From an uncultured bacterium (GTDB lineage Bacteria > Oederibacteriota > PGYV01 > Palsa-1178): a stretch of DNA of 64,000 nt. The translations under genes and the position numbers were made by a program. The stretch is taken from positions 1 to 64,000 of the forward strand of contig CALAOR010000076.1 of NCBI GenBank assembly GCA_937889595.1, written 5' to 3'. The notes beneath the pieces were generated by a model. The model was given only the letters and a program-made list of their open reading frames with translations, was not told where the DNA came from and searched no databases. Positions 1 to 8,631 of this stretch are shown here, piece by piece. Within the stretch, counting starts at the first letter, position 1. Every line of letters begins with the position of its first letter.

Positions 1-1
1 G

Positions 2-448
2 AAATATGTCATAGGCGACCCGGCTGAGGATAAGGCCCACGGCGGCCAGTACTGCGCCAAAGCGATCTATAATACGGGCACGAATTCCGACTGGGGCTGC
101 GGGTTTGCGTGTGGTTCATCATACGCGGCGGGTTTTCTTGACGCTTCAGGCAGGCAATACATCACGTTCTGGGCAAACGTGCCCGAGGGCGTCACATTTT
201 ATTGTTTTGTAAATGAATCGGCCGCAAACGGCGCTGACGGCGAGTTCTACAACGGCCCGTCGCTCACAGGCTCGGGTAAATGGGTCGAGTATTCCGTGCC
301 GTTCGATGAATTGTTTAAAAATGTCTACTCAGGCAGCCAGATGGGCAATAACCAGTTCGATCCGTCGGGCGTGGGAGTGGTTGGATTCCAGATAGGCGGC
401 AACCAGGGAAAAGACAAGTTCCTGGTGGACGACATCTGGTTCAAATAA
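2..448 (+). CDS. Carbohydrate-binding-like protein, 3' end (5' truncated by window)
   Basis: The reading frame is open from base 2 to the TAA at 446-448, giving the last 148 residues of a larger protein whose start lies outside the window. The visible part reads like a beta-sandwich carbohydrate-binding module of the CBM11/CIA30 style: it has a WVEYSVPFDEL segment (residues about 91-101 of the fragment) and ends in FLVDDIWFK. The same closing pattern (LWIDDIRLF, FFDDLSF) occurs in the next two genes, so the three probably share a fold. Catalytic residues cannot be assessed. The protein is probably exported and binds glycans on or near the cell surface, by analogy with its neighbours. No terminator follows; a heptad repeat starts directly after the stop. 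Confidence 0.7.
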   Translation, partial: KYVIGDPAEDKAHGGQYCAKAIYNTGTNSDWGCGFACGSSYAAGFLDASGRQYITFWANVPEGVTFYCFVNESAANGADGEFYNGPSLTGSGKWVEYSVPFDELFKNVYSGSQMGNNQFDPSGVGVVGFQIGGNQGKDKFLVDDIWFK

Positions 449-527
449 GGTCAAAACATTCAGATAGTAGAGAGTAGAAAGTAGAAGGGCAAAAAAGCAA
501 TGTAGAGAGGCGGCTTGCTGCCTCTCT
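449..527 (+). repeat. 3'-associated heptad repeat plus hairpin
   Basis: Directly after the stop codon comes GGTCAAAACATTCAGATAG followed by the heptads AGTAGAG, AGTAGAA and AGTAGAA. A hairpin follows at 504-527 (arms AGAGAGGC and GCCTCTCT). The same TCAAAAYATTCAGA-heptad unit occurs after the stop codons at 1626, 12312, 47119, 50369 and 55778, so it is a dispersed repeat. The hairpin has no T-run and is not a clear terminator. Confidence 0.7.
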
Positions 528-586
528 AACGCAGGCTTGAGCAGCGGTCGCATATTATACGGCCACTAGGGAACAATATTCATAAA

Positions 587-600
587 ATATTCCAGAATAT
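587..600. promoter_or_regulatory. Perfect 14-bp palindrome upstream of the lipoprotein gene
   Basis: ATATTCCAGAATAT is a perfect inverted repeat (6+2+6) about 60 bases before the start codon at 661, in AT-rich DNA with further AATATT motifs. It could be an operator, but there is no clear -35/-10 pair beside it and no second copy was noticed. Confidence 0.25.
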
Positions 601-660
601 CCAAATATTGAACACAGATACAAGGCAGTAATATTTAAAGTCTTTATTTTAGGGGGGAAC

Positions 661-1626
661 ATGAAAAAAACTCTGACAATAATCCTGGGAATAGCCTTAT
701 TTTTTGTAATTATCATTGCCGGATGCAAGAAGAACGTCCTGCCTTTGCCGGCTGACACACCCACAAACGGACCCGTAGTTACGGCCACCCACCCGCCGGG
801 CTGGATAGATGACTGCGAAGACGGGGACAATGTAAACGATTATAGCGGGGCCAATCCCGTCCACAATGCGGGAGGCTACTGGATAACATATGACGACGAC
901 AGCTCGGCAAACAGCGGCACTTCGTACGTATGGCCCATGTCGCAAACATGGGCTACAAAAAAACAAATAGGCAATTCAACAGACACTCCCCCGTATAAGA
1001 TCCCGCCATTTACAATGTCCCAGCCGGGATTTTCATCGTCGCCTTATGGTGGCTTGTACGCGGCGCGTATCACGGGATATGTGACTACAAACTCGAGCTT
1101 GGCGCCTCCCGGAGAAATGACAGGTGGATTTCAATTCGGGTTTATAGGGATGGGAATACAGCTTGTCTCAAGCGCGGGCGAGCCTGCCTGCAATGAAGTT
1201 GACATAAGCGCGTATACGGGCGTAAAATTCTATACAAAAGGTGACGGCAAAACATGGGACATTAAGCTGCCTTTTGTCTCAAGCTCTTTGAACTGTGACG
1301 GGACCATAACCACGACAATGTCGTCTTTTACCAGTTCCGACGAGTATAAACTGACATTCACGCCTCCTACAGGATGGACGCAGGAAACTGTCTACTTTTC
1401 CAATTTCACCCAGGTAGGCTGGGGCACCACAATATCCATTGCATCTGGAAGATATTGGCAGGGATGTTCAGCTTCTTCAGCCGGGACAACACCGGGCTGG
1501 ACTTCTACATGCCCCATGTCAACCGTGAAACAGCATGTACATCAGATCCAGTTCCAGACAGACGACCAGTCCGTAGTATATCCCGCCTCAAGGGAACTTT
1601 GGATTGACGACATACGACTTTTCTAA
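661..1626 (+). CDS. Lipoprotein with carbohydrate-binding-like domain
   Basis: This encodes 321 residues. The N-terminus is a lipoprotein signal peptide: a charged MKKT, a hydrophobic run, and a lipobox IAGC with Cys22 as the lipidated residue. The mature part is rich in Gly, Ser, Thr and aromatics. It contains GVKFYTKGDGKTWDIKLPF (residues about 188-206) and ends in LWIDDIRLF, the pattern of CBM11/CIA30-type beta-sandwich carbohydrate-binding domains. The start is supported by the purine-rich AGGGGGGAAC just before the ATG. It sits between another such protein and a GH9 cellulase, so a role in holding or sensing plant-type glycans at the outer membrane is likely; that role is inferred from context. 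No enzyme domain is visible. Confidence 0.75.
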   Translation: MKKTLTIILGIALFFVIIIAGCKKNVLPLPADTPTNGPVVTATHPPGWIDDCEDGDNVNDYSGANPVHNAGGYWITYDDDSSANSGTSYVWPMSQTWATKKQIGNSTDTPPYKIPPFTMSQPGFSSSPYGGLYAARITGYVTTNSSLAPPGEMTGGFQFGFIGMGIQLVSSAGEPACNEVDISAYTGVKFYTKGDGKTWDIKLPFVSSSLNCDGTITTTMSSFTSSDEYKLTFTPPTGWTQETVYFSNFTQVGWGTTISIASGRYWQGCSASSAGTTPGWTSTCPMSTVKQHVHQIQFQTDDQSVVYPASRELWIDDIRLF

Positions 1627-1760
1627 GATCAAAACATTCATAGAGTAGAAAGAAGATAGTGGAAGGGCAAAGAAAAGGCAGTTTTAGGCGTATTTGTTTT
1701 ATGAATGTTCTGGATTTATCTACTCTCTACTATCTACTCTCTGAATGTCTTGATCTTAAG
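1624..1760. repeat. Inverted pair of heptad-repeat elements (MITE-like)
   Basis: The first arm (1624-1661) reads TAAGATCAAAACATTCATAG followed by degenerate AGTAGAA heptads. The reverse complement of 1719-1760 reads TTAAGATCAAGACATTCAGA followed by AGTAGAT/AGTAGAG heptads. Two copies of the dispersed repeat therefore face each other across about 60 bases. A GC-rich hairpin (GCCCCCGG-TTGC-CCGGGGGC, 1766-1785) follows without a T-run. The short reading frames crossing this stretch have no protein-like content. Confidence 0.75.
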
Positions 1761-1951
1761 GAAATGCCCCCGGTTGCCCGGGGGCTGCGAGGGATGTTGC
1801 AGCGTCCGGTTAAGAACGCCGCAATCCCTTTTTCCATGAGTACCGCTTTCCACAAACCCATGCACCCTTATACAATTCTGCATAATCATATGACATAATT
1901 GAAGCTGAAAAAGTTCCAAAAAACAGCATTAAATAATATAGGAGTCAAATT

Positions 1952-2128
1952 TTCCGCAGCTTGCTGCGTTAGAACAAAGGCCGCAACCTTATAGTCCGTA
2001 TAAGCAAAGCGTTACGGATAAAGGTTGCGCCTACACGAACAAAACAAAATGCAAACTGAAAGAAGAACGTAAATCGTGGATTGATTTGTATTTGATTATG
2101 TAGGCGCAACCTTTAGGTTGCGGTTTTT
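1952..2128. repeat. Composite GTAGGCGCAACC inverted-repeat element with terminator-like end
   Basis: This belongs to the 680-base gene-free stretch before the cellulase. AAGGTTGCGCCTACA (2021-2035) is the exact reverse complement of 2099-2113. The left part is itself a hairpin (CGCAACCTT...AAGGTTGCG with TAGTCCGTA/TACGGATA inside, about 1982-2029). The right end (CGCAACCT-TT-AGGTTGCG, 2105-2122) is followed by five Ts and could end transcription. Nothing else recognisable was seen between 1790 and 2240. Confidence 0.65.
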
Positions 2129-2248
2129 GTATGTAAGGCGGGTTGTTATACCCCGTCAGCTCTGCTGTGCGAGGATGCTGTATTTATTACTTGTTTTACC
2201 GGAACTAAACCCCGTTCAAAATTTCATATATTTATGGCTGTTTTTACA

Positions 2249-2276
2249 TTGACACATGAAAATTCGGGGCTATAAT
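2249..2276 (+). promoter_or_regulatory. Sigma-70-type promoter of the GH9 gene
   Basis: TTGACA (2249-2254) and TATAAT (2271-2276) are both perfect consensus boxes, separated by 16 bases. Transcription would begin near 2283. This rules out the ATG at 2256, which lies inside the promoter, and supports the ATG at 2307. A TATAATTATA palindrome overlaps the -10 box. Confidence 0.75.
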
Positions 2277-2306
2277 TATAGTGGTGAGGAAGAACGAGGA
2301 GAGTAT

Positions 2307-5300
2307 ATGACGCGTGTTTCCAGGTTCATTTCTGCATTATTTCTATTTATAATCTTATTGTCAGGTTTGTCTTTTTGCGCCCCTGTTTCAGAACAGGTCA
2401 TTGTGGATCAGTTTGGATGGAGAGCCGGTTCGAAAAAAGTGGCGATTCTAGCCAAACCAATCACGGGCCAGAATTCAGGGGCGGCTTTTACCCTGCCCGC
2501 AAACGGCGCGGCCTTTGAAGTGCGCCGCGCTTTGGACAACTCAACTGCATATGCCGGCACCGTAACCAGCTATAACGCGGGCGCGACAAACGCACAGTCC
2601 GGCGACCAGGTTTGTTGGGCGGATTTTACCTCATTTGCAACTCCGGGCAAATACTATATCTATGACCCGACAAACAATGTGCAATCCTATAACTTCGACA
2701 TAAGGGACGATATTTTCAACAATATCCTTAAAACAGCCGGTAAGTTTTTCTACTATCAGCGGTGCGGGATAAACATAGACGCGGGGCATGGCGGCAACTG
2801 GAACCATACCGCGTGCCATGAAGGCGCAAACCAGGATTTGGCGGCGCATCTGTGGAATGCAGGCGCGGACCAGGGGCAGGCAAAGGATGTTCACGGCGGC
2901 TGGCATGACGCGGGAGATTTTAACAAGTACGTGCCGTTCACGCTTGATGCTGTATTTGCGCTTATGATGGCATACGAACTAAATTCCGCGGCTTTCGGCG
3001 ACGACTGGAACATAGCCGAATCGGGCAATGGCGTGCCCGATGTGCTTGACGAGATAAAGTATGAGCTTGACTGGATGCTGAGGATGCAAAATCCCGACGG
3101 TTCAGTCTGCAACAGGGTGGGGGTGTTAAATTACGTGGCTGCATACCCCCAGAACGACTCGCAGGCAAGGTATTATACCCTGCCGACAACGTGGGCGACA
3201 TCGACGCTCGCGGGATTGGCAGCACATGGGGCGAGGCTTTTCGGGGCCTATAACGCGCAGTATTCGGGCTACGTCAATGCGCTTACAACTGCCGCGCAGA
3301 ACGCCTGGGCCTATCTTGCGGCAAATACCGCCATGACACCGGCTTCAGGCGCAGACGGCGGCGGCTCCGGCGGAGGAGCGGGTTTTGCCGCTGCGGACGG
3401 CAACGGAACCGCGGCGGATGACGCCAGGCGCAGGCTCTTTGCCGCGGCAGAACTTTATAAGACCACGGGTACGGCCGTTTACAGGACTTATTTTGATTCC
3501 AATTACGCTTCAGCCACGCTTGTTGACGCCGGGCATCAGCCTATCACGAGTAATTTTTTTGACACGTCATCGTCATGGATAGACGAGATGGGAATGATCG
3601 TATACGCTTCCATAAGCGGATATGCCGTGAATGCGGCGGCTGTGAGCGCCATAAAGACTTCATTAAAGAACGGAATAGAAAATAATGTGGTGGGTAATTA
3701 TACGGGCAATGCCGACCCGTACAGGTCCTATATGTGGGACGGCCATTACTGCTGGGGTTCAAACCAGATAAAGGCACAGTGGGCGTCTTTGCCCATCTAT
3801 GGGATTTATCTGAATGTTAACCCGGCGAATAACGCTTTATATAAAGAATGCGCTGAGGAATACCTGCATTATTTTCACGGGAGAAATCCGCTGTCATACA
3901 TATATCTTTCGAACATGGGGACAAAAGGCGCCAACCTGACCTCGGGCAAATCATGTATGCAGTTGTACCATGGATGGTTCTATGCAGGTTCGCCTTTATA
4001 CGACGGTGCGTCATCCACATACGGCCAGGCGCCGGGCATGCTGGCGGGCGGAGCAAACCAGTTCTATGATGTGTCGACAATAATACCGCCGGCAAGTCAG
4101 CCGCCTCAAAAATCATTTAAGGACTGGAACATCGGGTGGAACGGGACATTGGACGAGCATTCATGGGAAGTCACGGAACCCGGGATTTATTATCAGGCAA
4201 AATACGACCTGGTGCTGGCATATTTTGCCGGGCCGGCCGGGACCCCGACATTTACACCGACGAACACGCCTTATGCGGGGAGCCCTACGTTTACGCCTAC
4301 ATGGACGCAGACTGTCACGGTTACTTTAACCGCAACCCTGACGACAGTGCCTTGCGCTGTTATTAATTATGACGGAGAAACTGCTTCCACGAATCTTGCC
4401 TCAGGCGGAGCCTGGGTTTCTGTGAGCGGAACGGCAAGCGAAGTTACCTCGCAATATCATTCCGCAACACACAGCCTGCAGGTGAATTTTGTCTGGACAG
4501 AGGGCTGGTATTCGGCTTTTGGATGGAACTGGGCCAATTGGAACGCGTCAGGCAATGTATATGACGCGACCTCGGCAGCCGGAATAGAGTTCTGGATAAG
4601 GTCGCTCGCCGGCGCCAATACAAACATGCAGGTGCAGCTTTGCGATTCAGCGAATGTTGTTTCAAATAACCTTGTGCTGACCGCGTACCTGCCCGGCGGC
4701 GCGACAACAACCTGGCAGAAGGTCTCCATACCTATGGCGGATTTTACCGGTATTAATAAAGCCTCTTTGTGGGAAATCAGGATCAATACGGGCGGGACCG
4801 TATCCGGGAACCAGACAATATTTTTTGATGATCTAAGTTTCACCCGGGCTTGCGGGAACACACCGACAAACATCCCTACTCAGACACCTGCCATAACCAA
4901 AACAGCCACAGGAAGCGTCACATCCACGGCGTCAAACACCCCCTCAAATACATGTACGCTAACCGGAACAGCCACGCCAAGTTTTACGCCAACACAAACA
5001 TACACTGCTACAAACACACCTACATCAACGCCGACCAGAATATTTACAGTAACAGCGTCGTCTACTTACACCGAAAGCTGCACTCACACAGTGTCGCCGA
5101 CAAATACGCCATATGCAGGGAGCCCCACAGATACGCCTACAGTTACCACGACCGCAACTACAAGCCCGACATCAACGGTGGTTGTCAATACACCGTCGTT
5201 TACATATACCGCAACACCAACTTATACATCAACACCGACGCGGACCAATACGTTCACATCAACAGTTTTGCCGGATACATTTACGGATACACCCACGTGC

Positions 5301-5720
5301 ACCATGACACAAACACCGCAGCCAGGCGCGACAGCGACATATACGCAAACACCGCTAAATAATACGGCAACCGCGACGCCCACCCTGATGATAACGCCGG
5401 TTTCAACAACTACAGCCATACAGGTCAAAGACACTTTGTCGTATCCAAATCCCTGCAATCCGGTCAGCGGCCTTACAATAGTTTACAAACTTACGAGGGA
5501 CGCGTCTGAAATAACATTTAAATTATACACAACAAGCGCGAGGCTTATCAGGAAACACACAGTAAGCTCCCTGACAAGCGCGGGAATTAAAACAATACTG
5601 ATCAGTCCGGGCGTTTTGGAAAATTTATCGCAGGGAGTATACTTCTATGTGATAGAAGCAAAAGCGGATAACGGCACAACGGCGAGGTCAAAGATAGAAG
5701 AGATAATTATTATAAAATAA
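2307..5720 (+). CDS. Secreted GH9 endoglucanase with CBM and C-terminal sorting-like domain
   Basis: This encodes 1137 residues from the ATG at 2307, preceded by GAGGAGAG and lying downstream of the promoter; the in-frame ATG at 2256 is inside the promoter. Order: signal peptide (about 1-25), cellulase N-terminal Ig-like domain (about 27-110), and a GH9 catalytic domain to about 640 with the aspartate motif GGWHDAGDFNKYV near 197 and the acid Glu624 in SWEVTEPGIYYQA. A Thr/Pro linker, a CBM11-like beta-sandwich (about 682-850, ending FFDDLSF) and a second long Thr/Pro linker follow. Residues about 1040-1137 form a YPNPCNP... domain ending KSKIEEIIIIK, like type A sorting domains of type IX secretion. 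The expected reaction is endo-hydrolysis of beta-1,4-glucan outside the cell. Catalytic motifs are seen; the substrate follows from the family; the export route is inferred. Confidence 0.92.
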   Translation: MTRVSRFISALFLFIILLSGLSFCAPVSEQVIVDQFGWRAGSKKVAILAKPITGQNSGAAFTLPANGAAFEVRRALDNSTAYAGTVTSYNAGATNAQSGDQVCWADFTSFATPGKYYIYDPTNNVQSYNFDIRDDIFNNILKTAGKFFYYQRCGINIDAGHGGNWNHTACHEGANQDLAAHLWNAGADQGQAKDVHGGWHDAGDFNKYVPFTLDAVFALMMAYELNSAAFGDDWNIAESGNGVPDVLDEIKYELDWMLRMQNPDGSVCNRVGVLNYVAAYPQNDSQARYYTLPTTWATSTLAGLAAHGARLFGAYNAQYSGYVNALTTAAQNAWAYLAANTAMTPASGADGGGSGGGAGFAAADGNGTAADDARRRLFAAAELYKTTGTAVYRTYFDSNYASATLVDAGHQPITSNFFDTSSSWIDEMGMIVYASISGYAVNAAAVSAIKTSLKNGIENNVVGNYTGNADPYRSYMWDGHYCWGSNQIKAQWASLPIYGIYLNVNPANNALYKECAEEYLHYFHGRNPLSYIYLSNMGTKGANLTSGKSCMQLYHGWFYAGSPLYDGASSTYGQAPGMLAGGANQFYDVSTIIPPASQPPQKSFKDWNIGWNGTLDEHSWEVTEPGIYYQAKYDLVLAYFAGPAGTPTFTPTNTPYAGSPTFTPTWTQTVTVTLTATLTTVPCAVINYDGETASTNLASGGAWVSVSGTASEVTSQYHSATHSLQVNFVWTEGWYSAFGWNWANWNASGNVYDATSAAGIEFWIRSLAGANTNMQVQLCDSANVVSNNLVLTAYLPGGATTTWQKVSIPMADFTGINKASLWEIRINTGGTVSGNQTIFFDDLSFTRACGNTPTNIPTQTPAITKTATGSVTSTASNTPSNTCTLTGTATPSFTPTQTYTATNTPTSTPTRIFTVTASSTYTESCTHTVSPTNTPYAGSPTDTPTVTTTATTSPTSTVVVNTPSFTYTATPTYTSTPTRTNTFTSTVLPDTFTDTPTCTMTQTPQPGATATYTQTPLNNTATATPTLMITPVSTTTAIQVKDTLSYPNPCNPVSGLTIVYKLTRDASEITFKLYTTSARLIRKHTVSSLTSAGIKTILISPGVLENLSQGVYFYVIEAKADNGTTARSKIEEIIIIK

Positions 5721-6031
5721 AATTTCGGGATTCATTGAAGGCAGAGCGGAGTTTTGGAAGTGATTGAAATTAAACGGGGTTTTCCAGCTTAAAAACCAAT
5801 GATTTTGAGACCTTGTTTTACGATTTGATACCGCATGATTATCATATGACTTAATCTTAAAAATGCCAATAAAATAAGGCACAAACAAGAAAAACCTTGA
5901 TTTATTCATATTTACTGGTAAACTGTCCTAATAGAACGAAACCTTTCGAGGATTTGGTTGTCTTAAACTTGTAGCTTTTTTTTTGACGATTTATTTAAAT
6001 GTTTAAACCACTTTTTAATGAAGGGAAAAAC
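5721..6031. other. Intergenic stretch, no feature recognised
   Basis: These 311 bases lie between the GH9 gene and the next secreted enzyme. They are AT-rich with a T-run at 5976-5984 and weak promoter-like boxes (TTGATT near 5898, TTGACG at 5983-5988), none convincing. No gene, hairpin terminator or dispersed repeat was identified. Confidence 0.5.
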
Positions 6032-8533
6032 GTGAAAATGAAAAAAATTATGCTTGCTTGTGTTCTTGCATTTTGCGTTTCCAATATATTTGCGCAGGGC
6101 GGTACTGTGCCTACGGGGCTGCCTAATTATTTCGGGTTCGGCACCATAGATAAGGCGGATACAGGCGCTTGCTGCGGCCCTCAATTTTGGAAAGACGGGC
6201 AGACTTGTTGGGATTATTCCTACCAGTATCTTACCCCGGGCTGGGCAGGCTGGGTTTCCGGAGGCGGATGGGCAACCAATGAAATGAAGCACTGGGAAAC
6301 GTCACCGGCAAGTGAAATACAGGTTTTCACTTTTTATTATACCCCGTACACCCTTTCAAACTATACAACCGCGTCATGGATGAACACATATTTTTCTGAT
6401 TTCAAATTACTTATGCAGAATATCGCCGCCAGCAATCTTCCGAAAGTCGTTATAGTCCACATTGAGCCTGATTTTCTGGGTTACATGAGGCAAAAGGGAA
6501 CAGGTTCGTATAATCAAAGCGGCCTTGTCAAAGTTGGAAGTTCGGGTTTTAGCGAAACAGATGATGGGGTGGCCTTTTCTTCCTTACCCGACACATTACA
6601 GGGTTGGAGTGAGGCGTTTTTTAGGATAAGAAATCAGTACGCGAGAGGAAAAGTTTTATTGGCGCACCATTTTACACACTGGGCGACCGGCGCCGACATT
6701 TTTGCAGGCTCTCAGGCTCAATCTGTTTGCGATACAAATGTCGATGACATGTGCAATTTTATAAAGAATGTTGAAGGCAGTACTGCCAAAGCATACGACC
6801 TTTTCTTTGTCGACCCTGCGGACAGGGATGCGGATTGGTATAAGATTAAAAACGGCGACAGCACGCGGTGGACGGATACGAGTACTCATGCGTATTCAAA
6901 CGGCAGGAGCTGGGGAAAGATCGGGTACATAACGGACAGGATATCCACGGATCTGGCGAGGCGCGGGATGTTTTGGCAGGTTCCAGCCGGCAACACATAT
7001 TTTAAAACCTGCAATAACAGCGCAAACCATTACAGGGACAACAGCGCGCAGGAGTTCCTGCCTTCAACCACTACCGACGGTTCTGCGGGAACACCAGGAG
7101 ACGCATATTCGCAATCTGATACCACAAAAGGGCCCGGGTTCTGGGCCAACCACGGTATTATAGGAGTTCTCTTCGGAGAGGGCGGTTATGACAGCAATGC
7201 CAGCCCGAATGATATGACGCATATAAGGGACTGGCCAACGGACGGCACAACAAATCCCGCATCTGACGGTCAGTCGGGCGGGATGTACGCGTTGGGCAAG
7301 GCAACATCAAGCGTCGCCGACAATGAAGGCGGATATTTAAGGGCCGCGATAGCAAAGTATTGTTCAAATAAGTTCCCGTTGAGCGGCACACCTCCGGTAA
7401 ATACACCCACTTATACGAGTGTTCCGTCAAAGACAAATACACCGCAGAATACCCCTTCTTTTACATATACCCGCACACAGACCGGAACACCTACTTTTAC
7501 CCGGACAAGCACACTTGTGGTTCCGAGCGCGACGCCAACATTTACATCGACCCGTACAAATACGCTTGTGGTTCCGAGCGCAACTCCCACATTTACATCA
7601 ACCGTGACAAATACGCCTGTTATCCCGACAGCAACACCCACGTTTACATCAACAAGGACAAGCACTTCCGTTGTTTCTTCGCCGACATTTACTTCCACAT
7701 ATACCATAGTGATATTTTCACCAACATATACGGTAACGCCCCAGCCTACGGCTACCAGAACCAACACGATAGTGCCGCCTACATCAACAAATACGGCGAC
7801 AAAAACTTCTACACCGCCTCCGACTGCAACGCCTACAAATCCTCCGCCGGGCGCGACCAATACATTTACTTCAACTGTAACCATGACTTTGATCCCAACA
7901 AATACAACAACGCCGACATTTACAAGCTCGCGTACATCAACACCGCCTCCTACAAGCACCTTTACAAACACGTCATTACCGAGCGCGACACCGACAAATC
8001 CGCCGCCGGGCGCCAGTTCGACCTATACAGGCACTTATACGCCGGTTGTGAGCCCGACGTTTACGGTCACGAAGACAAGCACTGTGATGATCCCGACAAG
8101 AACGAATACTTCAACAGTCACTTTAACAGCCACTTTGATTTTAACAGCCGTAAATACGCCTGTTAATACGCCCACAAGTACGGCAACTATACAGCCGGGC
8201 GCCACGGCAACTGCGGTTTCTGACGCGGATATACTTGCAATACCGGATCCGCCTGTAGCTTTCCCAAATCCCAATTATGGGACGCAAATGACCATAATGT
8301 TCGATATTACACGGCCGGTTACAAGTGTTGTTGTGAGGATATACACGGTCTCCCGCAGGCTTATCAGGGTGATCAGGCTCGAAGGCCTGTTCGGGACAGG
8401 CAAGGCCGCTGTGGTCATAAACCGCGGGTATTTGACGGGCTTGGCTAAGGGGACATATCTGTATCAACTGACGGTGAAGGACGGTGCGAATGAGGAAGCG
8501 AAGTCAAAAATCGGAATGGTTATAATACAATAA
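6032..8533 (+). CDS. Secreted TIM-barrel-like putative glycoside hydrolase with sorting-like C-terminus
   Basis: This encodes 833 residues from GTG 6032, with AAGGGA six to seven bases upstream; ATG 6038 is equally possible and ATG 5999 less likely because it precedes the ribosome site. Signal peptide about 1-24, catalytic-like domain about 25-450, Thr/Pro linker about 454-728, C-terminal FPNP/FlgD-like domain about 730-833 ending KSKIGMVIIQ. The N-terminal domain has WDYSYQYLTPGWAGW and VVIVHIEPDFLGYM. I recall similar motifs (WDFRYQYL, VVLHVEPDLWGY) in uncharacterised actinobacterial exported proteins. The EPD could be an active-site acidic pair, but that is a guess. Pairing with a GH9 cellulase and sharing its linker and C-terminus suggests a glycan-active enzyme on the same export route. 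The substrate is unknown. Confidence 0.8.
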   Translation: MKMKKIMLACVLAFCVSNIFAQGGTVPTGLPNYFGFGTIDKADTGACCGPQFWKDGQTCWDYSYQYLTPGWAGWVSGGGWATNEMKHWETSPASEIQVFTFYYTPYTLSNYTTASWMNTYFSDFKLLMQNIAASNLPKVVIVHIEPDFLGYMRQKGTGSYNQSGLVKVGSSGFSETDDGVAFSSLPDTLQGWSEAFFRIRNQYARGKVLLAHHFTHWATGADIFAGSQAQSVCDTNVDDMCNFIKNVEGSTAKAYDLFFVDPADRDADWYKIKNGDSTRWTDTSTHAYSNGRSWGKIGYITDRISTDLARRGMFWQVPAGNTYFKTCNNSANHYRDNSAQEFLPSTTTDGSAGTPGDAYSQSDTTKGPGFWANHGIIGVLFGEGGYDSNASPNDMTHIRDWPTDGTTNPASDGQSGGMYALGKATSSVADNEGGYLRAAIAKYCSNKFPLSGTPPVNTPTYTSVPSKTNTPQNTPSFTYTRTQTGTPTFTRTSTLVVPSATPTFTSTRTNTLVVPSATPTFTSTVTNTPVIPTATPTFTSTRTSTSVVSSPTFTSTYTIVIFSPTYTVTPQPTATRTNTIVPPTSTNTATKTSTPPPTATPTNPPPGATNTFTSTVTMTLIPTNTTTPTFTSSRTSTPPPTSTFTNTSLPSATPTNPPPGASSTYTGTYTPVVSPTFTVTKTSTVMIPTRTNTSTVTLTATLILTAVNTPVNTPTSTATIQPGATATAVSDADILAIPDPPVAFPNPNYGTQMTIMFDITRPVTSVVVRIYTVSRRLIRVIRLEGLFGTGKAAVVINRGYLTGLAKGTYLYQLTVKDGANEEAKSKIGMVIIQ
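7511..7663 (+). repeat. 51-bp tandem repeat coding the Thr/Pro linker
   Basis: Three units of 51 bases begin at 7511, 7562 and 7613. Each encodes 17 residues of the form TLVVPSATPTFTSTRTN, and a degenerate fourth follows. They lie within the longer Thr/Pro linker (about 7393-8215). Opposite-strand reading frames over this region are by-products of the repeat. Confidence 0.8.
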
Positions 8534-8537
8534 AATA

Positions 8538-8628
8538 CAATTACAAATTACTAATGACTAATTACGAATTAAAACGCAGCCGGTTGTTTCGGTTCAATTA
8601 GTAATTAGTCATTAGTCATTAGTAATTG
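8538..8628. repeat. Heptad hairpin repeat (TAATGAC/ATTAGTC)
   Basis: Two 33-base arms (8538-8570 and 8596-8628) form an imperfect inverted repeat built of the heptads CAATTAC, TAATGAC and TAATTAC around a 25-base centre. It sits between the convergent hydrolase gene and the zinc-ribbon gene and may separate their transcripts. It resembles the short heptanucleotide repeats known from cyanobacteria in style only. Confidence 0.75.
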
Positions 8629-8631
8629 CCC

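Noticed and set aside
1659-1898. Short plus-strand frame in the gap before the cellulase
   Set aside because: It runs through the inverted heptad repeats and a GC hairpin; the content follows the repeats and there is no ribosome site.
2256-2306. Upstream ATG for the GH9 gene
   Set aside because: It lies between the -35 and -10 boxes of a near-perfect promoter and would put 17 charged residues before the signal peptide.
4850-5362. Plus-strand frame of 170 codons inside the GH9 gene
   Set aside because: It is a shifted reading of the Thr/Pro linker and gives a His/Asn/Tyr-rich nonsense product; the GH9 frame is continuous through it.
7411-7971. Long minus-strand frame over the Thr/Pro linker (186 codons, Val-rich)
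   Set aside because: It is the mirror of the ACA/CCN-rich repeat: complementing Thr/Pro codons gives open Val/Gly frames. It has no ribosome site and no protein-like composition.
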